DNA of 64,000 bases from positions 45,012-109,011 of the forward strand of contig PLQW01000154.1 in assembly GCA_003160215.1 (NCBI GenBank), read 5' to 3'. Every line of letters begins with the position of its first letter. The first letter of the stretch is position 1. This document shows positions 40,526 through 49,182 of the stretch, in pieces. This DNA comes from Acidobacteriaceae bacterium (GTDB lineage Bacteria; Acidobacteriota; Terriglobia; Terriglobales; Acidobacteriaceae). The translations under genes were made by a program, and so were the position numbers. The notes under the pieces are model-generated. The model was not told the origin of the DNA and searched no databases. It saw nothing but the letters and a program-made list of their open reading frames with translations.

Positions 40526-42289
40526 ATGAAAACACTGAGAGAACGATTCGCTCGCCGGCGCCTTGAGGCCGCAGTCGCGATGTTCGCAGCCGCATCCTCG
40601 TGCGCCGGATTGGCCCAGAACATCCGCGGCTCGGCCACCGGGCCGACCACGGCTCCGGGCTTCGACCATCCCGGACAGTACCTGCACCTGCAGGACGTGA
40701 AGCCTGCCGACAACATGTATCCGGTTATCCTGCATCCGGAGCAGGACGCGGAAGCGCGGCAGAAGCTCGCGGCTTTGGAGAAGAAGACGGGCAAGAAACC
40801 AAACATCCTCATCTTTTTGATGGACGACGTGGGCTGGATGGATCCGGGATTCAACGGCGGCGGCGAGGCCGTGGGCAATGCGACACCGGTGATGGACAGG
40901 CTGGCCAATGCGGGCCTGATCTTCACTTCCGCCTACTCGACCCCGTCCTGCTCGCCCAGCCGCGCCACCATCATGACCGGACAAAACCCTCTGCACCATG
41001 GCATTCTGCGGCCAGCAATGTACGGCGAAGCTGGCGGGCTTGACGGCGCAACTACCATTGCGACGCTACTCAAGAGACAAGGCTACGTAACCCAGGGTGT
41101 CGGTAAATGGCACGTGGGCGAGAACCAGGCCTCGCTGCCGCAAAACGTTGGCTTCGACGATTACGTCGGCTTCCTCGGTGTTTCGGACATGTACACCGAG
41201 TGGCGCGACGAGTATTTCAATCCCGAAATCGCCCTGTCGCCCGCGCGCTTCGCCATGATGGAGAAGGACCACTTCAGCCACAACGAAGTCCACTGCACTC
41301 CTGCTAACAAAACCAACTGCGAGGACGGCCGCCTCATTGACCTCACCTACCTTAAAGACCTGGATAAGCACTGGCTCGATACCAGCCTAGCCTTCCTTGA
41401 CAAGATGAAGGGCAGCAAGCAACCGTTCTTCCTCTATCACGCCACGCGCGGCTGCCATTTTGATAACTATCCTTCGGACGAATGGGCGGGCAAGTCCATG
41501 TCGCGCACCTCTTACGGCGACTGCATGGTGCAGATGGATTATGTACTGGGGCAGATCTATGACAAGTTGCAGCAAATCGGCGAATTGGAGAATACGCTGA
41601 TCATTCTCAGCTCCGACAACGGGCCGGAGTGCGAGATCCCCCCGCATGCCCGCACGCCGTTCCGCGGCTGCAAGGGTTCGAGCTGGGAAGGCGGCGTGCG
41701 TGTACCCACCTTCGCCTACTGGAAAGGCATGATCCATCCGCGCCGCGACGATGGGTTGTTCGATTTCGCCGACGTTATGCCGACAGCACTGTCGCTGGCG
41801 GGTGTTCCCGGCGCCAATCTGGCCGGTCTGTTCCCCAAGACCACTTACATTGACGGGGTGGACCAGGCCTCATGGCTGGTAGCGAACGATGGCCACTCGG
41901 CCCGCCGCAGCCGTCCCTACACCTTGAACCAGTACTTCGCCGCCATGCGCATCGATGAGTTCAAGTACGTCTGGACCGGCGAGATAGAGAATGGAGTCGT
42001 ACAGAAAGGCGACTGGGGCGGTTTCAGCGGTCTGATTTTCGTGGACTCGGGTGGCGCGATCATGTTCAACCTGTACACTGATCCGAAGGAAGACGTCAAC
42101 ATCGGTATACGCCATATTCCTGCGATGACTCCTGTTGGGGCGGCCGCAGCCTGGTACATGGAGGAACTGATGAAGTATCCGCCGCAGTTCAAGATCGGAT
42201 TCCTGTCCAATAGTCCGGCGTTGTATGAGCTGGCACCAATGCTCAAAAAGATGGCGCCGAAGAACGGGACTGGCACGCCCAAAAACTAA
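40526..42289 (+). CDS. Sulfatase (arylsulfatase family, Cys-type active site CSPSR)
   Basis: PNILIFLMDDVGWMDPGFNGGG...YSTPSCSPSRATIMTGQNPLHHG...IILSSDNGPECE. Confidence 0.93.
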   Translation: MKTLRERFARRRLEAAVAMFAAASSCAGLAQNIRGSATGPTTAPGFDHPGQYLHLQDVKPADNMYPVILHPEQDAEARQKLAALEKKTGKKPNILIFLMDDVGWMDPGFNGGGEAVGNATPVMDRLANAGLIFTSAYSTPSCSPSRATIMTGQNPLHHGILRPAMYGEAGGLDGATTIATLLKRQGYVTQGVGKWHVGENQASLPQNVGFDDYVGFLGVSDMYTEWRDEYFNPEIALSPARFAMMEKDHFSHNEVHCTPANKTNCEDGRLIDLTYLKDLDKHWLDTSLAFLDKMKGSKQPFFLYHATRGCHFDNYPSDEWAGKSMSRTSYGDCMVQMDYVLGQIYDKLQQIGELENTLIILSSDNGPECEIPPHARTPFRGCKGSSWEGGVRVPTFAYWKGMIHPRRDDGLFDFADVMPTALSLAGVPGANLAGLFPKTTYIDGVDQASWLVANDGHSARRSRPYTLNQYFAAMRIDEFKYVWTGEIENGVVQKGDWGGFSGLIFVDSGGAIMFNLYTDPKEDVNIGIRHIPAMTPVGAAAAWYMEELMKYPPQFKIGFLSNSPALYELAPMLKKMAPKNGTGTPKN

Positions 42290-42300
42290 ATGGAAAAAGC

Positions 42301-42326
42301 ATGGGGCCGCCGCAACGCGGCCCCAT
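42301..42326. terminator. Perfect 10-bp hairpin between sulfatase and maturase genes
   Basis: ATGGGGCCGC-CGCAAC-GCGGCCCCAT followed by TTTCC. Confidence 0.65.
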
Positions 42327-42413
42327 TTCCTAGACGGGCTAGTTCGCAATCTTTGTTCGGCTGAGTAGCAGCCCATCGAAGGAAAACACAATAGAGCAGA
42401 GGACGCCGCTGGC

Positions 42414-43691
42414 ATGAAAAACTATGTACCGGCTTCGGATTTGTCGCCGTGGCCCGCGCCACCGGGTGGAGCACGCGCCTACCACGCGATGATTAAGCCC
42501 ATCGGGGCCATCTGTAACCTGGACTGCACCTATTGCTATTACCTGCACAAGAAGGAGTTGCTGGGAAGCGATAGTAAGTTTCGCATCTCCGACCAGATCC
42601 TCGAAGCGCACATCAAGCAGTACACCGAAGGGCAGGACCGGGACGAGGTTGTCTTTTCCTGGCAAGGCGGCGAGCCGACCCTGCTCGGCTTGGACTTCTT
42701 CCGCAGGGTGGTCGAGCTCGAGCAGAAGTACAAGAAGCCAAGCCAGCGCATCGAAAACGATCTGCAAACCAATGGCACGCTGCTGAACGATGAATGGGGT
42801 ACTTTCCTCAAGCAGCATGGCTTCCTGGTCGGCCTCAGTATCGACGGTCCCAAGGAACTGCACGACATATATCGCATTGCCAACGACGGTAACCCGACCT
42901 TCGACAAGGTCTTCGCCGCCGCACAGATGCTGCAGCGGCATGGCGTGCCGTTCAACTCTCTGACGGTTATCAACCGCCATAACGCCAGGCGGCCGCTCGA
43001 TGTCTATCGCTTCCTGAAAAACGAAATACGTCCGCGGCAGATGCAGTTCATCCCGTGCGTCGAGCCCAAGGTCTTCCGCAATTTTGCGCCGCACAAGTGG
43101 GACCGGGCCACGCTGCCGATCTACGACTCGCCCGGCGCGCATCCCGAAAATCCGGACTCCGTCGTCACCGACTGGTCCGTCGATCCTGACGATTGGGGCT
43201 ACTTCCTCTGCAAGGTCTGGGATGACTGGTACCGCCGCGACATCGGCAAGGCCTTCGTCAACCTGTTTGAGACGGCGGTGGCGCAGTGGGTGGGTCAGGA
43301 GTCGCAGCTCTGCATCTATCACGAGTTCTGCGGCAAAGGCATGGCGCTGGAGCACGACGGCAGCCTCTACTCCTGCGACCACTACGTGTATCCCGAATAC
43401 AAACTGGGCAACATCTTGCAGACTTCCAGCTCGCGGATGGCTTTCTCGGAAGAGCAGAAGGCCTTCGGCTTCGCCAAGTTCAATACCCTCCCACAGCGCT
43501 GCCGCGAGTGCCATTACCTGTTTGCGTGCAATGGCGAGTGTCCGAAGAACCGGCTGATTCGAACTCCGGACGGTCAAGCCGGCCTGAACTACCTATGCAG
43601 CGGGTTGGGCAAGTTTTGGCGACACATCGATCGCGATGTACAGGATATCTGCCGCCGCATCGCACGCGGCGAGCTGCTCCGGCCGAAATAG
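42414..43691 (+). CDS. Anaerobic sulfatase-maturating enzyme (radical SAM, SPASM)
   Basis: AMIKPIGAICNLDCTYCYYLHK (CxxxCxxC); VVFSWQGGEPTLLGLDFF; C-terminal Cys cluster CRECHYLFACNGECPKNR. Confidence 0.93.
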   Translation: MKNYVPASDLSPWPAPPGGARAYHAMIKPIGAICNLDCTYCYYLHKKELLGSDSKFRISDQILEAHIKQYTEGQDRDEVVFSWQGGEPTLLGLDFFRRVVELEQKYKKPSQRIENDLQTNGTLLNDEWGTFLKQHGFLVGLSIDGPKELHDIYRIANDGNPTFDKVFAAAQMLQRHGVPFNSLTVINRHNARRPLDVYRFLKNEIRPRQMQFIPCVEPKVFRNFAPHKWDRATLPIYDSPGAHPENPDSVVTDWSVDPDDWGYFLCKVWDDWYRRDIGKAFVNLFETAVAQWVGQESQLCIYHEFCGKGMALEHDGSLYSCDHYVYPEYKLGNILQTSSSRMAFSEEQKAFGFAKFNTLPQRCRECHYLFACNGECPKNRLIRTPDGQAGLNYLCSGLGKFWRHIDRDVQDICRRIARGELLRPK

Positions 43692-43714
43692 GAATGACAT
43701 TCGCATCGCACCGC

Positions 43715-46240
43715 TCACTGCGGCGCGGTCAGCACGGTTTGGTAGGGATCGAGCACTAACTGCTTCACCTCCGCGGGAGCGGAGATGCTGAAGTGCGACT
43801 CTTCGCCTTCAGCGAAGACGCGGCCCAGATAGATCTGTTGCTCTCCCGTCACGCCGTAGACCGGAACGCTGGTCACCAGGTCCGGTGGCGCCAATTTCTG
43901 CCGGATGACTCCGCTGACCTTCATCGCCCCGGCGCCGCGCGCCATCTTTACCTCGGCAACATCGAGTTGCGGGAATGCGGTGCCGTTCACCCATCCATCG
44001 AAAAACCAGTCCAGCGACTTGCGGTCCTCAAACCACAATGCGGGTGGCAGTACTGCTTCGATGGCCTGCTGGAAATCGGTGTTAGTGATCTCTTTCTCCT
44101 GATAGCGGTCCACGATGTTGCGCAACAGGGCAAGAAAAGCCGTGTCGTCGCCATCAGGTTTTTCCGGGGTCCGGGATGCGTCGCGCAACATGCACCGCAG
44201 CATGTGAATGAGCCAGGTGCCGCGGCTATAGGTAATGATTTCGTATCCATTGGGGAAGTGCGATGAGGAAAGACGGACGCCCAGGGTCACCGGACCTGCT
44301 TCTACGTTGGGCCGGCCCTCCTTCGATTTGGACGCCAACCAGTTTCGATAGGTTTGCAGCATCAGCTTCGCGTCCGCGGGGCGGGTGCGTTCCAGCAGCA
44401 TCAGCGAACAGTAATTTGCCAGTCCTTCCATCAACCACTGCTCGTGATAGCTGGCCCACGATACTTTATCTCCAAACCACTGGTGGGCAAGTTCATGCGG
44501 CATCATGACATCCCCGTAGATGATCTGGTCGGCTGGCGGAAGCTCTAAGGCTTCGCGCTGCTCCGGGCTCAGATAGACGTAACTGGAAAGGAAAACCAGT
44601 CCCGGCCATCCCTGGCTGTCGGTACTGGGATTTTCGGCCAGCGCGAGCGTGCTGAAGGGATAAGCGCCCAGCGTCTGCGAAAGTGCGGTCAGTGTTTCCG
44701 CCGCGCTGTCGGCAAGCAATTGGCCTCGGCTCGCAGCGCTGGGGAACGGCTCCGGCTTCATCCCCGAGGTCCCCGAGGCCAGCAGCGATTCGGGCCCCGG
44801 CGAGGTAGCGACTACGCCGGGAGGCATGATTTTGATTACGCCACCGCGCGCAGAGTAGGCGTCCACTTCGACATCGCCAGACTTCGCTACACTGCGAACG
44901 TAGACGCCCAAGTTGAATCCGGCGATAGGAATAGGTTTCTCCGTGACCCAATGGGCCAGGAAGTCGCTACCCTGTCGCTGCAGCGAAACCAGTTTCCCGG
45001 TAGCCACTACCGTCCAGGGTTCAGGAAAGCGGAAGGTGACATCGTAATTGGTCATGGCGATGCCGCGGTTGGGATACCAAGTCCCGCGTGCACCCGCGTA
45101 GAGCAGTCCGCCGCCCGCATCCGATAGCACCGAGCCGGCATAGCTGAAGCGCAGGGGAAAATGCGCTCCCGCCTGTAACGGCTGGGGAAAGACGACCGCG
45201 ACAATATCGTTGCCACGCCGCGACATCTCGCTGCCTTCCACGGCTTCGTTCTGGATGTACTCCAACGGCTGGCCGTCGGCGTCGACCTGCTTCAGTTGCA
45301 GGTAGCGGGACAGTTCGAAAAGCACAAGGCGCGCGCCGCCTTGTTTCACGTCCACATCGAGCGTTGCCTCCGCCGCCAGGTCCCGAGGCGGGTCGAGCTT
45401 TCCGGTGATCGTGTACTTGTTGACGGTCAGGACGTCCCGCGTCCACGCCGGGCCGTTGGGTCCTTCGAAGCGGGTATTGGAAAGCGGGGTCTTGCGCAGC
45501 GACCGCATGGGGAAACTCATCCACAGGTCGTAATAGGTCTGCTGGTTTTGTGTGGAAGCATTGCCCACCACGATTTGCTCTGGACTGAGGGAGTCGAAAT
45601 AGACGTCGAACACACCGTAGTGTTCGCCCAATATGCGAGCATGCAGCAAACGATCGCCCAAGGAAGCTGCTTCGCTAGCCGCTGGCATGGGCAGCGCACC
45701 GGTGAACGAAATGCACAGCCGCATGGCGTCGATCTGCGCGAGCGCGCGTGCCGTGGCATCAGCGTGGGTGAAGAATGCTGCGGCATCGGCCGGCGGGCGC
45801 AGATACGGCTCCAGGTCCTTCGCCGTGTTGTCGTTGAAGCGCAGATACGCCGACGCGAATTTCTCTTCCAGCACGCCGGCGCCGATGAAGCGGCCGAGTG
45901 ACGCCCGCTCCATGCGGTCCGGAGGACGCACCAGCACCTCGCCTTCCCCTTCAAAGTAGGCACCCGTCACTTTGCCATCGACCGACTGGGTAAACGCGAT
46001 GGTGCCGTCGTTCAGCCAGATGTGAACATCCTCGCGATTGATCTCCGCCTCGCGGATCTGGAACACCCGTTGGGGATCGAGTCCTACGTTGCGTAGCGCG
46101 CGATACAACGGCAAGACCGGTCCGGAGGTCAGCGGAATCGATTGCGCCTGTACCGCCGCGCCCAGTGTGCCCAGAGATATGCCCAGGAGAAGGAGAGCGC
46201 GGGCCTTCGAACCAACCACCAGTTTGAAGTGCAGCGTCAT
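43715..46240 (-). CDS. M1 family metallopeptidase
   Basis: MMPHELAHQWFGDKVSWASYHEQWLMEGLANYCSLMLLE (HExxH...E); signal-like N-terminus. Confidence 0.88.
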   Translation of the reverse strand: MTLHFKLVVGSKARALLLLGISLGTLGAAVQAQSIPLTSGPVLPLYRALRNVGLDPQRVFQIREAEINREDVHIWLNDGTIAFTQSVDGKVTGAYFEGEGEVLVRPPDRMERASLGRFIGAGVLEEKFASAYLRFNDNTAKDLEPYLRPPADAAAFFTHADATARALAQIDAMRLCISFTGALPMPAASEAASLGDRLLHARILGEHYGVFDVYFDSLSPEQIVVGNASTQNQQTYYDLWMSFPMRSLRKTPLSNTRFEGPNGPAWTRDVLTVNKYTITGKLDPPRDLAAEATLDVDVKQGGARLVLFELSRYLQLKQVDADGQPLEYIQNEAVEGSEMSRRGNDIVAVVFPQPLQAGAHFPLRFSYAGSVLSDAGGGLLYAGARGTWYPNRGIAMTNYDVTFRFPEPWTVVATGKLVSLQRQGSDFLAHWVTEKPIPIAGFNLGVYVRSVAKSGDVEVDAYSARGGVIKIMPPGVVATSPGPESLLASGTSGMKPEPFPSAASRGQLLADSAAETLTALSQTLGAYPFSTLALAENPSTDSQGWPGLVFLSSYVYLSPEQREALELPPADQIIYGDVMMPHELAHQWFGDKVSWASYHEQWLMEGLANYCSLMLLERTRPADAKLMLQTYRNWLASKSKEGRPNVEAGPVTLGVRLSSSHFPNGYEIITYSRGTWLIHMLRCMLRDASRTPEKPDGDDTAFLALLRNIVDRYQEKEITNTDFQQAIEAVLPPALWFEDRKSLDWFFDGWVNGTAFPQLDVAEVKMARGAGAMKVSGVIRQKLAPPDLVTSVPVYGVTGEQQIYLGRVFAEGEESHFSISAPAEVKQLVLDPYQTVLTAPQ

Positions 46241-46416
46241 GAGTGCTTAATCAAGGATGCTACGGGAGGCGGGTGCTTGTCATCTCGCGGCAGGATGCTT
46301 TTTCGCCGTTTCAGTGAGACAAGGAAATACGTAGACTACGTGATGCGAAGAGGGCAGGTGAGCTTTCAGGCTTCCACCTGCCCTCGTGAACGATCCAACC
46401 GAACCAGGGCCGCCCA

Positions 46417-47800
46417 CTACGGCGCGAAGTAGCTGGAGATGTCGAGGATCAGTTGCGTGAGCCCCGACGCAAACGCATCAATCTTTCCGTTGTTGGTGGG
46501 CACGATTGCCATGTTCGAGGTGATCATGCCGTCTATCGCATTCAAGGTCGAGGCCAAGGGCCGCTGCTGGCCATCTGGCCACAAGGTCAGATATCCTAAC
46601 GGGCCTTGCGGGACCACGGTCGCGTTCAGCACATAGGCTCGCGCCTGGCTGGATGGTGCACACGGGCCGTCCATCACATCAACCGGCGGACTCAGCGTCC
46701 CGCTGAAGGGTCGACCGGTGCCGATCTTTCGCTTGTCCAGGACGCGGCAAGGTGCAAGCATGTACAGCGATAGACCGCCGGTAACCGGAGGCGCGAAATA
46801 CCCGTCGATGTCGACCACCAGGTCGGTATCGTCACTGGGATAGACAGCGATGTCACCACCCGTACCGGCCGGCACAATGGCTGCATTGGCCACGATGGTT
46901 CCAGTCAAATCGTTCAGCGTGGAGACCACGGGTCGCGGCTGACCCGTTTGCCACACTGTCAGATAGCCCAGAACATGTTTCGGCACGACCGTGAAGTTCA
47001 TGGAATACGCCTGCGCGCTGGCTGGAATATTGCAGGCACTCGCCTCGAGCACAGGAAAATCCCGCTCTTGCCGGTTCTGCAGGTAGGGCCCCCCGAGATC
47101 GCCAATCGGATTTCGAGTGTCCGCCACACGGCAAGGCGCCAGAGGATAAAACGCGAGCGCCGAGGGACTTGGCGCTGCAACGAAGTAGCCGTCGATATCC
47201 AGCACGATATCGGTGGTATTCGTGGCGTAAATGTCGATAGCCTGTGCATCTCCAGCCGCCACGATGGCGGCGTTGGCCTTGATCCGGCCGTCGAGCGAGT
47301 TCAGGGTGGAGATCCGAGGCCGAGTTAGCCCGCTGGGCCATACCGTAAGGTAGCCGAGAGGGCCAGCCGGAACGGTGGTGACATTGAGCGAATAGGCGGC
47401 CGCCAAGGAAAGACTTGCACAAGGGGGATTCGCCGATTGCGCCAACTGCGGAAGGTTAAATGTCTGGGACGTGCCGCCCTGAATCGGGCCGCCGCCACCG
47501 ACCCCGGCCGGGTATCAAGCAGACGGCACGGAGTGATGGGAATGAACTGCAGAGCAACGGGAATGTTGAAGATTGCCGTAACGTTATGATCGCTGGTAAC
47601 GGCCAAGGTGCAACTGAAGCCGAAACTCAAGTCGCAGCCACGCCATCCTGTAAATACCGAGCCGGGCGCGGGCGCCGCTGTCAGGGTCACCGGCGTCTCA
47701 TAGTAGTAGCTGTACGAACACGTAGTTCCACAGTTGATGTATCCCTGGTTCCGGTTTCTTGCGATCCGTGATTTGGCGGCAGTTGCGCTGCATAGGAGTC
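46417..47800 (-). pseudogene. Frameshifted secreted repeat protein (CRxxDTR / LGYLTVWPxG / DIDGYFAP repeats, preceded by an InlB-B-like repeat)
   Basis: Frame 1 (46417-47445 plus upstream): GGGGPIQGGTSQTFNLPQLAQSANPPC...; frame 2: NCGTTCSYSYYYETPVTLTAAPAPGSVFTGWRGCDLSFGFSCTLAVTSDHNVTAIFN...PCRLLDTRPG; frames meet near 47495-47505. Confidence 0.7.
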
Positions 47801-47885
47801 AGCGGACTCGACCCCGTTGGAGAGTATTTTTTAGCGATCCGCAACCGGGCCGAGCACGCCAACTTCATTTGGGAGAGATCAGTAT

Positions 47886-48032
47886 ATGAGCCAGCTGAAA
47901 TTCGGCACCGCCTACGTCGACAAAGGCACCGAATACTACGAAGCAAAATACCGTTGCCATCAGACGAAATGGCTGCAAAAAGAGGCAGCCGCTCTCAACT
48001 TGCAACTCATTCCAACACAAGGAATTGCTTAA
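47886..48032 (+). pseudogene. 48-aa ORF resembling the C-terminal tail of a transposase
   Basis: MSQLKFGTAYVDKGTEYYEAKYRCHQTKWLQKEAAALNLQLIPTQGIA*; similar to recalled YVxxGxxxYExxYRxRxxxxLxRxAxxLGxxLxP tails. Confidence 0.45.
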
Positions 48033-48263
48033 TGAGTTTCTGGAGAGCGCAGCCGAAGGGTCCGCCTCCAAGCCGTTCACAATAATCAGGAGCGTTAGAT
48101 CCTTGCGGTCTGCTTGCACGAAATACAGCTGACGCGACAACGAGCCTTCTTGGAATAGGTCTAGGGAGGTTTATTGATGGGGGTTTTCAGAGGGCCCGAT
48201 CGCAGCCCTCGAAGAATGGTTTGCTTACGCAACCGCTTCGTTCTGGGGCGCTGAAACTGCGCG

Positions 48264-49106
48264 CTATGCAATCCCCTTCCCAAGGAATTTCACCAGCTCG
48301 GGGTTCACCTCGTCTGCGTGTGTCCAAGGTATGCAGTGCGGCCCATCCTTCACCACCAATAAACGGGCTCCCGCGATCAGCTTGGCGGTCCGAAGTCCCG
48401 AGGCGGCGATAGGCAAAATCCGGTCCGCATCGCCGTGGATGACCAGCGTGGGCACGTCGATACGGGTCAGGTCCTTGCGGAAGTCCTCATACCATGTTGG
48501 CACGCAAGCGAGACTGGCCGCGGCCGAGGCGCCAGCTGCGACGTTCCAGCTGGATTGGACGGCCTGATCGCTAACGCGCTTGCCCAGCAGGAGGTCCGTG
48601 TTGTAGAAATTCTTGAAGAAATCGGCGAAGAACGCGTAACGGTCTGCGGCGACGGCCTTCTGGATTCCCTCGAAGACACTGCCGTCCACGCCTTCCGGGT
48701 TGTCCGCCGTCTTCAGCAGGAACGGCGGAATCCCCGAGATGATTACCGCCTTGCTTACGCCCTTCGATCCGTATTTCCCCAAGTAGCGCGCCACTTCGCC
48801 GCCACCCATCGAGAAACCAACCAGTGCGAAATCGCGCAGGTTGAGCTGCGTCACGAGTTTGTGCAGGTCCTCGGCGAAGGTGTCGTAGTTGTAGCCGGTA
48901 GTTGGCTGGCTGGACTGGCCGAACCCTCTGCGGTCATACGTGATGACACGGTGACCCGCCGCCAGAAGCGCTGCGACCTGCTTCTCCCAGGAAGCACCGC
49001 TCAGTGGATATCCGTGGATAAGGACAACGGGACCACCCGAGCCATGGTCCTCATAATAGAGATCGATGTTGCCGGAGTTTTCCTTACCGACCGTAGTGAA
49101 TGGCAT
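48264..49106 (-). CDS. Alpha/beta hydrolase (non-heme chloroperoxidase-like)
   Basis: LYYEDHGSGGPVVLIHGYPLSGASWEKQ...ALVGFSMGGGEVARYLGKYG (GFSMGG). Confidence 0.92.
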   Translation of the reverse strand: MPFTTVGKENSGNIDLYYEDHGSGGPVVLIHGYPLSGASWEKQVAALLAAGHRVITYDRRGFGQSSQPTTGYNYDTFAEDLHKLVTQLNLRDFALVGFSMGGGEVARYLGKYGSKGVSKAVIISGIPPFLLKTADNPEGVDGSVFEGIQKAVAADRYAFFADFFKNFYNTDLLLGKRVSDQAVQSSWNVAAGASAAASLACVPTWYEDFRKDLTRIDVPTLVIHGDADRILPIAASGLRTAKLIAGARLLVVKDGPHCIPWTHADEVNPELVKFLGKGIA

Positions 49107-49182
49107 AGAGATTCTCCTCTCTTGGCTGCGGGTTGGGGCTTGATGGTTGCCGGTTGCGGGTTTGCGGGCCTTCAGTTTGAAT

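Noticed and set aside
42339-43577. 412-aa minus-strand ORF
   Set aside because: Antisense shadow of the anSME gene.
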